From an uncultured Clostridia bacterium (GTDB lineage: Bacteria; Bacillota; Clostridia; TANB77; RGIG9151), in NCBI GenBank assembly GCA_934500865.1, contig CAKSUD010000050.1:1-12660 (forward strand): a stretch of 12,660 nt of DNA, given 5' to 3'. The first letter of the stretch is position 1. Each line of letters starts with the position of its first letter. Below the pieces are notes generated by a model. It searched no databases and was not told the DNA's origin. It was given only the letters and a program-made list of their open reading frames with translations. Position numbers and translations under genes: made by a program. Shown here one piece after another: positions 6,154 through 12,660 of the stretch.

Positions 6154-6200
6154 AAAAAATAACCGTACTAAGTAAGATTACTTAGTGCGGTTATTTTTTT
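6154..6200. terminator. Very strong bidirectional terminator
   Basis: The arms 6154-6175 and 6178-6199 form about 21 bp of stem with one G-T pair (T6166 with G6187) and a tiny loop around AGAT, with A6 and T6-7 runs at the ends. It starts 3 bases after the stop of the 198-residue protein gene. The TAA stop of the minus-strand deacetylase gene (6199-6201) overlaps its T-run, so both convergent genes use it. Confidence 0.93.
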
Positions 6201-7041
6201 AATGACTTAACACAAATCTGAAGAAAGTTTCACTACTCTTTCCATGAGGTCTGTTAAATCGCCCAAGTCTAAATAAATTTATATTATCTAAATCAACTTG
6301 AGTTTCGCTGCAAGTAAGGGCAGCCTCAAAACCTAGCTCCTCCAAAATCTCAACCGATTCTTTGCACAAATGCCCAAACGGATAAGTAAAAGTATCCGGT
6401 CGTCTGCCTGTGAACTCAAAAATTTTATCTTGTAACATAGAAAGGTCATCACTTAAGACCTTTTTGTAATTTTCAAAACTCTCGCCATTTTTAATTTTGC
6501 ATCCTTGCCTCGTAGCATTTGAATGTAGAGTGTACGTGTGATTTTGGATTTCAACTCTCGGATTATTAGATAATTCTTTTATTTCATCCCAAGTAAGGTA
6601 ACAATACTCAGGCACAGGGCAATGCTCCTTTTCGGACAAATCAGAAAAACTACCAACAACCGACACAACAGCCTTCATATCATATTTCTCTAAAAGGGGA
6701 ACTAAATAAGTAAGACAACATTCGTGACCATCATCAAAAGTAAGCATTATAGGCTTCTCGGGCAGTGGAGTGCCATTTTTTACAAAATCGATTATATCCT
6801 TCATAAGAATTGTAGTGTATCCATTATCCTTTATATAAATCATATCCTTTTCAAGTTGGTCAACAGAAGTTACATAAGGTCCAAGCATATTACTTTTCTT
6901 AGAAATATTGTGGTACATAATTATAGGCATTTTATTATCGGCACTTTCCACTTGTGTAAATGGGAAAATAATAGCAAAGATAAGCAAAATTATTATGATA
7001 AAGCTAAATATAGCCTTCCTTTTGGAAATTATAAAAAACAT
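6199..7041 (-). CDS. Membrane-anchored polysaccharide deacetylase (NodB domain)
   Basis: This 280-residue carbohydrate esterase 4-type protein is predicted to remove acetyl groups from N-acetyl sugars of the wall or a surface polysaccharide. Residues 10-29 are a hydrophobic anchor or signal after Lys/Arg. The NodB motifs follow in order: TFDDG (Asp103 as base, Asp104 as metal ligand), NHTYTLHS (His168 and His173 as metal ligands, spaced five apart as in IcaB/PgaB-like enzymes rather than the usual HSxxH), TYPFG (219-223, motif 3) and a FRLGRFN region (257-263). MPIIMYHNIS (38-47) near the start is typical of this subgroup. ATG at 7041 follows AAGGAGGG by 7 bases. The substrate (peptidoglycan or exopolysaccharide) cannot be decided, since no glycan-synthesis gene is nearby. 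Confidence 0.92.
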   Translation of the reverse strand: MFFIISKRKAIFSFIIIILLIFAIIFPFTQVESADNKMPIIMYHNISKKSNMLGPYVTSVDQLEKDMIYIKDNGYTTILMKDIIDFVKNGTPLPEKPIMLTFDDGHECCLTYLVPLLEKYDMKAVVSVVGSFSDLSEKEHCPVPEYCYLTWDEIKELSNNPRVEIQNHTYTLHSNATRQGCKIKNGESFENYKKVLSDDLSMLQDKIFEFTGRRPDTFTYPFGHLCKESVEILEELGFEAALTCSETQVDLDNINLFRLGRFNRPHGKSSETFFRFVLSH

Positions 7042-7136
7042 ATGAATTCCCTCCTTATAATAAATCTATGAACTAAAAATCAAAAATATAAGCCAAAAAT
7101 GTCGTCACCGTTTTTTCAAGAAATTAACTAAAACCC

Positions 7137-7168
7137 TTCACAATAACATCACATTTGTGGTCTATACT
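7137..7168 (+). promoter_or_regulatory. Possible regulated promoter of the exporter operon
   Basis: TATACT (7163-7168) is a good -10 box about 40 bases before the adaptor gene. The nearest -35-like sequence, TTCACA (7137-7142), is 20 bases upstream, which is too long for an unaided sigma-A promoter. The spacer contains a dyad, CACAA (7139-7143) / TTGTG (7155-7159). A long spacer with an internal dyad is the layout of MerR-type activated promoters, but no regulator gene is in view. Confidence 0.3.
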
Positions 7169-7207
7169 AAGAAACATAAGATAAAGTTTAGGGGGTGCAT
7201 TTAGATA

Positions 7208-8965
7208 ATGCAAAAAAAGAAAAAAATAATAATCATTGGAGTGGTAGTCGTAGCATTAATCGGAGGTGTGGTGTTCGCATTTACCAGAGGAGGTAACACA
7301 TCAAAAACAGTTATAACTAAAGTAACTGCACAAAAGGGCAACATAAGTAACACAATAAGTGGTTCAGGTACAGTAAATCCAATAGAGGATTATACAATTG
7401 TAACAACCGTAACAGGAGAAATATTGTCAGACAACGTAGAGATAGGTCAAGAGTATAAAAAAGGTGATTTGTTATATGTAATAGACAATACAGACGCTAA
7501 AAACAACATAACAAAAGCTCAAAATTCATTAGAAAAACAAAAAATGTCTTATGAACAAGCAACAGACGGTGTTGCAAACTTAACTGTAAGTGCTCCTTTC
7601 TCCGGAAGAATAGCAAACCTATATGTAGAAGAAGGGGACAGTATAAATAACGGAACAAAAATAGCGGACTTAGTAGATTCCAATACACTGGTAGTGAAAT
7701 TGCCATTTTTAGCAACAGACGCTAAAAACATAAACGTGGGAAATGAAGCTAAGGTATACTTAGAACTTTTAGGAGAAGAAACAACCGGAACAGTTCAAAA
7801 GGTAGCAACAGGAAGCTATACAAACTCATACGGTGCAATAGTTACAGATATAGAAATAAGCTTTAAGAATCCAGGCAACCTACTATCCGGTGAATTAGTA
7901 TCTGCAACAGTAGGAAACTATGCATGTAATTCTACCGGAACAGCAAGCTATAAAAATGAGACAACATTAACAGCAAAAACATCCGGAACTATCAAAAGTC
8001 TTAACTTTTCAAACGGAGACTTAGTAAATAACGGAGACATTATCTTAACAATAACAAACGATTCAACATTGCTCAATAAAAAATCAGCACAACTTTCACT
8101 AAGTGAGGCCGAGATTTCACTTGAAGAAGCAAATGAAGCGTATAACGATTGTACAGTTTTAAGCCCAATAGACGGAACAGTTACATATAAGTACTATAAA
8201 GCCGGAGATGAACTTACAAGAACAGAATCAACAACATTGGCAGTTATAGCAGATATGAGTAAATTATCATTTAGTATGAGCATAGATGAGTTAGATATAA
8301 AAAGCATTAAACTTGGTCAAAAGGTTATAGTCACAGCAGACGCATTAACAGGTCAGGAATTTGAAGGAGAAATTACAAACATAAGTATAGTAGGCTCTAC
8401 TTCAAGCGGAGTTACAACTTATCCGGTTACAGTAGTTATATCGGACTATGATGGATTATTACCGGGAATGAATGTAACAGCCGAGATTGTGTCTGAAGAA
8501 GTAACTGATGTAATTATGGTACCGACATCTGCCGTATCTCGTGGAGACGTTGTATTGGTAAAAGAAGAGTATGCTAATTCTTTAGAAGTAAATAAGAACA
8601 AGACATCAACTGAGAACGAAGAAGACAACAAAAAGAAAACAACATCACCCGGAGAAATTGTAGAGATGAGAAATACACCGGAAGGCTATAAATATATAAA
8701 AGTTACAGCAGGACTTAGCAGTTCAGACTATATAGAGATAAAAGAAGGGCTAAGTGAAGGAGCTGAGGTATATGTGGTTTCAACAGTAAGCGAGAAAAAT
8801 TCAAATTCATCATCCTCTAACGGAATGTTTGGAATGAGTGGAGGAGCTTCAATGGGAGCAATGCCTATGGGAGATATGGGCGGAGGTTCTTTCCCAAGCG
8901 GAGGAGGTAACTTCTCCGGTGGCGGCCAAGGAGGAAACAGAGGCGGAATGCCGGGAGGTAGATAA
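7208..8965 (+). CDS. ABC exporter adaptor (MacA/YknX-like membrane-fusion protein) with duplicated module
   Basis: This 585-residue adaptor links an ABC permease to the cell exterior. Residues 7-25 are a membrane anchor after MQKKKK. A first lipoyl half (about 60-95), a short helix (96-120), a second lipoyl half (TVSAPFSGRIANLYVEEGD, 126-144) and a barrel (to about 235) are followed by a second full set: TAKTSGTIKSLNFSNGD (255-271), a helix (287-313), VLSPIDGTVTYKYYKAGDE (317-335), then a barrel and a membrane-proximal part to about 525. MacA and YknX have one set and under 400 residues. Residues 460-480 form a charged linker, and 531-585 form a Gly/Met/Ser-rich low-complexity tail. The helices are too short for a TolC-reaching hairpin, which suits a cell without a classical outer membrane. 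GGGGGTG precedes the ATG at about 10 bases. First gene of the operon; the stop is 2 bases before the ATPase gene. Confidence 0.93.
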   Translation: MQKKKKIIIIGVVVVALIGGVVFAFTRGGNTSKTVITKVTAQKGNISNTISGSGTVNPIEDYTIVTTVTGEILSDNVEIGQEYKKGDLLYVIDNTDAKNNITKAQNSLEKQKMSYEQATDGVANLTVSAPFSGRIANLYVEEGDSINNGTKIADLVDSNTLVVKLPFLATDAKNINVGNEAKVYLELLGEETTGTVQKVATGSYTNSYGAIVTDIEISFKNPGNLLSGELVSATVGNYACNSTGTASYKNETTLTAKTSGTIKSLNFSNGDLVNNGDIILTITNDSTLLNKKSAQLSLSEAEISLEEANEAYNDCTVLSPIDGTVTYKYYKAGDELTRTESTTLAVIADMSKLSFSMSIDELDIKSIKLGQKVIVTADALTGQEFEGEITNISIVGSTSSGVTTYPVTVVISDYDGLLPGMNVTAEIVSEEVTDVIMVPTSAVSRGDVVLVKEEYANSLEVNKNKTSTENEEDNKKKTTSPGEIVEMRNTPEGYKYIKVTAGLSSSDYIEIKEGLSEGAEVYVVSTVSEKNSNSSSSNGMFGMSGGASMGAMPMGDMGGGSFPSGGGNFSGGGQGGNRGGMPGGR

Positions 8966-8967
8966 TT

Positions 8968-9642
8968 ATGATAGAATTCAAAAACATTTATAAGATTTAC
9001 CAAGTAGGTGATAGCGAAGTAAGAGCGGTAGATAATGTATCTTTTAAAATCGAAAAAGGAGAGTTTGTTGCAATAGTTGGTCAGTCCGGTTCGGGAAAGT
9101 CTACCTGTATGAATATAATAGGTGCGTTAGACGTTCCTACGAGCGGAGAGTATTTATTAAATGGTAAAGATGTAAGTCATTATACAGATAACCAACTAGC
9201 CGAGATCAGAAATCAAACTTTAGGCTTTATATTTCAGCAATACAATTTAATAGCAAAACTAAATGTATATGAAAATGTTGAATTGCCGTTACTTTATAGG
9301 AATATGACAGCAGAAGAAAGAAAAAAGCGAGTTATGGAATCTTTAGAGAAGGTAGGACTAAAGGAGAGAGTACATCATATGCCTAACCAATTATCCGGCG
9401 GTCAACAGCAAAGAGTTTCTATTGCTAGGGCGTTAGCTACACATCCTTCTATTATACTAGCGGATGAGCCAACAGGAGCTTTAGATTCTAAAACAGGTCA
9501 TGAAGTTTTAGAGTTCTTAAAGCAATTAAACAATGAAGGAAACACAATAGTTTTAATTACGCACGATTTAGGTATTGCTGCCGAAGCTAAGAGAATAATA
9601 AGAGTTCAAGATGGAAAGGTAATTAGTGATAAATGTGCTTAA
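8968..9642 (+). CDS. ABC transporter ATP-binding protein (MacB/YknY/LolD-like)
   Basis: This 224-residue cytoplasmic ATPase powers the exporter encoded around it. All nucleotide-binding motifs are intact: Walker A GQSGSGKST (38-46), Q-loop Gln91 in FQQYN, signature LSGGQQQR (142-149), Walker B ILADEPTG with Asp166 and Glu167, D-loop SALD-type (ALDS, 171-174) and switch His199 in ITHD. EVRAVDNVSF near the start and DEPTGALDS are typical of the MacB/LolD/FtsE-like class that works by mechanotransmission rather than by moving substrate through the membrane pore. Its ribosome binding site GGGAGG (8953-8958) lies inside the end of the adaptor gene, so the two are probably translationally coupled. 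The permease gene follows after 23 bases. Confidence 0.97.
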   Translation: MIEFKNIYKIYQVGDSEVRAVDNVSFKIEKGEFVAIVGQSGSGKSTCMNIIGALDVPTSGEYLLNGKDVSHYTDNQLAEIRNQTLGFIFQQYNLIAKLNVYENVELPLLYRNMTAEERKKRVMESLEKVGLKERVHHMPNQLSGGQQQRVSIARALATHPSIILADEPTGALDSKTGHEVLEFLKQLNNEGNTIVLITHDLGIAAEAKRIIRVQDGKVISDKCA

Positions 9643-9665
9643 AAAAGTAGGAAAGGAAAACGTAT

Positions 9666-10841
9666 ATGAATGTAAAGCAATCATTTAAATTAGCTATAAA
9701 GAGTATTTCTACAAGTAAATTTAGGTCTTTTCTAACAATGCTTGGAATTATAATCGGTGTAGCTGCGGTAATTGTATTGGTAAGTTTGGTAGATGGATTT
9801 TCTAAAGATATGACTTCTTCCTTTGAAGCAATGGGGACGAATCTAATAACTGTTAGCGTTATGGGAAGAGGAAACAATACAAAAATTACACCGTCAGATA
9901 TGATGAACTTCGCGAGTGAAAATGATGATGTTATATCTGCCGTATCTCCACTTGTTACAGTTTCTGCAACAATAAAACGTGGAAGTGAGAATTTAACTTC
10001 TACTGTATATGGAGCTAGTGAGTATTACGATAAGATAAAAAGTTATGAAGTAGAAAGCGGAAGGTTTATTCAGTACATAGATATAGAGAAAAGACAAAAG
10101 GTATGCGTTATAGGAAAGTATATCGCAAATGAGTTATTCCCAAGTGGGGATATAGTTGGTGAAGATATAAAAATAAACGGAGAAAAATACACTGTGGTTG
10201 GTGTACTATCTGCTAAGCAAGATGCTAAAGAGGGCGGAACTGACGATATGCTAATTATCCCATATACAACTGCATCAAGATTATCCAGAATGGCATCTGT
10301 TTCTAGTTATAGTTTTAGTGCGTCAAGTAAAGATGTAGTTAGTGAGGCACAAAGTAAAATAGAAGCTTATCTATTTAGTGTGTTTGGCAATACAAACTAT
10401 TATAACGTATATAACCAAGCAGATTCACTTGAACAAATTAATGAACTTTCAAGTACACTTACATTGGTTTTAGTTGGTGTTGCAGGAATATCTTTATTAG
10501 TTGGCGGTATTGGTATTATGAATATAATGCTGGTGTCTGTCACGGAACGTACAAGGGAGATTGGTATTAGAAAGTCTTTAGGCGGAAAAAGGAGAGATAT
10601 TTTACTTCAATTCGTAATAGAGGCAGGAACAACCAGTGCACTTGGCGGAGTTTTAGGAATTATATTTGGATGTGTTGTTGCATACTTTGCAGGTAAGTTG
10701 CTTGATATGACTACGGTTATATCCATTAATGCAATTATAATAGCATTTTCAGTGTCTGTCGGTATTGGAATTATATTCGGATACTTTCCGGCAGCAAAAG
10801 CATCAAAGCTTAATCCAATAGATGCATTAAGACATGATTAA
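9666..10841 (+). CDS. MacB/YknZ-type ABC permease (FtsX family)
   Basis: This 391-residue membrane subunit is the partner of the ATPase just upstream. It has four predicted membrane segments: one near the N terminus (about 22-43, after the SISTSKFRSFLTMLGIIIG motif typical of MacB permeases), then a large external MacB_PCD-type domain (about 45-260), then three segments (about 263-288, 320-345 and 355-375). The cytoplasmic loop SVTERTREIGIRKSLGGKRRDI (291-312) is the conserved coupling-helix region, and the C terminus PAAKASKLNPIDALRHD is the family ending. The ATPase is a separate gene, as in Gram-positive YknYZ, rather than fused as in MacB. AAAGGA precedes the ATG by 8 bases. Such systems export peptides, toxins or lipoproteins, or sense antimicrobials. 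The substrate is not readable here. Confidence 0.96.
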   Translation: MNVKQSFKLAIKSISTSKFRSFLTMLGIIIGVAAVIVLVSLVDGFSKDMTSSFEAMGTNLITVSVMGRGNNTKITPSDMMNFASENDDVISAVSPLVTVSATIKRGSENLTSTVYGASEYYDKIKSYEVESGRFIQYIDIEKRQKVCVIGKYIANELFPSGDIVGEDIKINGEKYTVVGVLSAKQDAKEGGTDDMLIIPYTTASRLSRMASVSSYSFSASSKDVVSEAQSKIEAYLFSVFGNTNYYNVYNQADSLEQINELSSTLTLVLVGVAGISLLVGGIGIMNIMLVSVTERTREIGIRKSLGGKRRDILLQFVIEAGTTSALGGVLGIIFGCVVAYFAGKLLDMTTVISINAIIIAFSVSVGIGIIFGYFPAAKASKLNPIDALRHD

Positions 10842-10855
10842 GGAGGAATAGAAAA

Positions 10856-12660
10856 ATGAAAAAAATAGTTTCACTAGTTATATGCTGTTTAATTTTTATG
10901 AGTTTTTCATTTGCAGAAAACATATCTGCTGATGATGTTAAATTAATACTAAGTGGTATGGAGATTATAGATAGTAGTGATGAAGTAAGTGAAAATGTTA
11001 CAAGGGCAGAGCTTGCCAAAATTTTGGTAAAGGCATCTGCTGATGCAAGCTTATCTAATTTGACGAGCAGAATTTCGGTGTTTTCGGATGTGCCGTATAG
11101 CTATGGAGGAGCTAATTATATAAGAATATCAGCTATAAACGGATATCTAACCGCATATTCTGATGGCGAGTTTAAACCACTAAATATAGTAAAGAATGAA
11201 GAAGCAGTAACAGCTGTATTAAAGCTTCTTGGCTATACTAATAAGGATTTTACACAGTCATATCCATATGAACAGTTATCTATTGCTAAAGATATAGGGC
11301 TTACAGACGGAGTAGACACAACAATAGGAAATAGCATAACAAGAGACAACTTATACAGATTAATTTATAACGCCTTGTCATGTAATACAAAAACAACAGG
11401 TAAAAAGTATATAGAGACTTTAGGCTATACTTTAACATCTGAAACCGTAGCTTTGGGGGATGTAATGTCTAAAAATGTAGAAGGACCTATAACTTATGCA
11501 AACGGAGATTTATATGAGATAACCGGATTAACTAATCCGACTGTATATATTAACGGAGAAAGAAAAGATATTGATGATATAGAACTTTATGACGTTTTAT
11601 ATTATAGCAAGAATAGTAATACTATTTGGGCATATAGAGAAAAGGTGACAGGAATGGTAGAAGAAATAAAACCTAATAAGGAAGCACCTACATCTGTAAC
11701 TATTTCAGGGAAAACATATAAATTATCTACATATTCTGCACAAAAAGCATTTGGAGTTTCAGGAATTAGCTTGGGAAATATGGTTACTGTTTTATTAGAT
11801 AGGAATAACGAAGTATCTGATGTTTACTTAACAGAAAATTTGTATTCAGAGCAAGTAGGCGTAATATTATCTACCGGTAAAAAAGAAAAAATGCAAACTG
11901 ATGGAAGCAGTAAAGTTACATATTATGCAACAGTATTACTTTCAACAGGCGAGACGATAGATGTTTCTACAAGCAGTAATTACAGTAAAAAAGTAGGATA
12001 TACTGCAAAGATTTCATACAAAAACGGCAAGGTTTCTATATATTCCACAAGCAAGACAACAGATATTTCGGGTTTGTTTAATTTAGATGCGAAAACAATA
12101 GGAAGTAAAAACAAAATAAGCGATAGTGTGAAAATATTGGAGGTAGATGAGTTTGGAAATACATTAACTGTGTATCCAAATAGACTTGACGGAGTTTATA
12201 TAGCTAAAGAAGATGTTGCACTTGTTACGAAAAACAGTAAAGGTGAAATAGCGAGCATGATAATAAAAGATGTTACCGGTGATACGGCAAAGTACGGAAT
12301 TTTAGAGAGTGTAAATGAAGGACATGATAATGAGACATATACTTGTACGATAGATGGTAATTCGAAAGATTACTCTAACAGTGAAATTTCATTTTCTGTT
12401 AAAGAAGGCCCTGTACAAGTTTATTTAGAAGGTCAGTCTTTAGGGAAGATTAAAAACTTGGAAAAGGTTGAAGGAAGTATAGTAAATGTAAATAATTCCT
12501 ATGTGGAAAATTCAAAAGGAGAAAGGTTAAAGGTTGCGAGTGATGTGGTTGTGTATTTAAGAGAAAATTCCGAATACAATTTATCTACAATGGATGAAGC
12601 AATGAGCGGAGAGTATAATGTTTTGGCTTATTACGATAAGGAGGAAAAAGAAGGAGGACG
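10856..12660 (+). CDS. S-layer homology (SLH) domain cell-wall protein, 3' end outside window
   Basis: The frame stays open from ATG at 10856 to the window edge (601 residues, incomplete). GGAGG at 10842-10846 lies 9 bases upstream, directly after the permease stop. Residues 1-20 (MKKIVSLVICCLIFMSFSFA) are a signal peptide. About 28-178 hold three SLH repeats: VTRAELAKILVKA (48-60), VFSDVPYSYGGANYIRISAI followed by NGYLTAYSDGEFKP (75-108), and LSIAKDIGLTDG then ITRDNLYRLIYNAL (141-174). SLH trimers bind secondary wall polymers. The TRAE motif is clear only in repeat 1; repeats 2 and 3 have KNEE and TRDN. The rest (about 200-601) is beta-rich Val/Thr/Asn/Ser modules, such as YDVLYYSKNSNTIWAY with VTGMVEEIKP (245-273), common in clostridial SLH proteins. 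I see no catalytic motif. The 14-base gap from the permease places it in the exporter operon. Confidence 0.9.
   Translation, partial: MKKIVSLVICCLIFMSFSFAENISADDVKLILSGMEIIDSSDEVSENVTRAELAKILVKASADASLSNLTSRISVFSDVPYSYGGANYIRISAINGYLTAYSDGEFKPLNIVKNEEAVTAVLKLLGYTNKDFTQSYPYEQLSIAKDIGLTDGVDTTIGNSITRDNLYRLIYNALSCNTKTTGKKYIETLGYTLTSETVALGDVMSKNVEGPITYANGDLYEITGLTNPTVYINGERKDIDDIELYDVLYYSKNSNTIWAYREKVTGMVEEIKPNKEAPTSVTISGKTYKLSTYSAQKAFGVSGISLGNMVTVLLDRNNEVSDVYLTENLYSEQVGVILSTGKKEKMQTDGSSKVTYYATVLLSTGETIDVSTSSNYSKKVGYTAKISYKNGKVSIYSTSKTTDISGLFNLDAKTIGSKNKISDSVKILEVDEFGNTLTVYPNRLDGVYIAKEDVALVTKNSKGEIASMIIKDVTGDTAKYGILESVNEGHDNETYTCTIDGNSKDYSNSEISFSVKEGPVQVYLEGQSLGKIKNLEKVEGSIVNVNNSYVENSKGERLKVASDVVVYLRENSEYNLSTMDEAMSGEYNVLAYYDKEEKEGG

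Noticed and set aside
6724..7071. 115-residue plus-strand reading frame opposite the deacetylase
   Set aside because: It lies wholly antisense to a gene with intact catalytic motifs and has unlikely composition, so it is a shadow.
8796..8962. Tandem DNA repeat or frameshifted end of the adaptor gene
   Set aside because: The G-rich stretch is repetitive in composition, but the frame stays open to a stop 2 bases before the ATPase gene, whose ribosome binding site it contains. This is a coherent gene end.
8728..9003. Proline-rich minus-strand reading frame
   Set aside because: It is the antisense of the Gly-rich adaptor tail; Gly codons read backwards give Pro. It has no ribosome binding site and crosses two well-supported genes.
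10810..11019. 69-residue minus-strand reading frame at the permease/SLH junction
   Set aside because: It is antisense to the signal peptide and first SLH repeat, both of which are strongly supported on the plus strand.
1..12660. CRISPR array, insertion sequence or prophage
   Set aside because: I found no regularly spaced repeats, no transposase or integrase motifs and no phage structural genes on either strand.

Overview
The window is AT-rich DNA with strong AGGAGG-type ribosome binding sites, TTGACA/TATAAT-type promoters, many U-tract terminators, a eukaryote-like long PurB and an S-layer-homology (SLH) protein. Together these suggest a low-GC, Gram-positive anaerobe of the Clostridia or Tissierellia kind. 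I cannot name the genus. Coding is dense. No stretch over about 190 bases lacks a gene, and I see no insertion sequence, prophage, CRISPR array or clear pseudogene.

Left part (1-2614). Two minus-strand tRNA genes, His then Gln, share a clear promoter and are 6 bases apart. Next to them is a minus-strand gene for an unrecognised 189-residue protein with its own promoter and terminator. A membrane-anchored alpha/beta hydrolase (+) converges with a membrane-anchored VanX/DdpX-like D-Ala-D-Ala dipeptidase (-). The last 8 bases of these two genes overlap.

Middle part (2615-7041). Divergent from the dipeptidase is purB, whose promoter -10 box overlaps a possible -10 box on the other strand. purB converges with an alanine racemase gene. 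The 90 bases between them hold a bidirectional terminator flanked by two related short repeat-like sequences, one touching the stop codon of each gene. A gene for an unrecognised 198-residue protein (+) then converges with a membrane-anchored polysaccharide deacetylase gene (-) across a very strong bidirectional terminator. Four products (hydrolase, dipeptidase, racemase, deacetylase) plausibly act on or supply the cell envelope, but they are separate transcription units, not one operon.

Right part (7208-12660). Four plus-strand genes look like one operon, with gaps of 2, 23 and 14 bases: an adaptor (membrane-fusion) protein, an ABC ATPase, a MacB/FtsX-type permease, and an SLH-domain cell-wall protein that runs off the window. 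The first three form a MacAB/YknXYZ-like exporter. The adaptor is unusually long because its lipoyl/coiled-coil/barrel module occurs twice in tandem, and it ends in a Gly/Met-rich tail. The pairing of this exporter with an SLH-anchored wall protein is the most interesting feature here. It suggests, as inference only, an export or sensing machine that spans or reports on the wall of a bacterium without a classical outer membrane.
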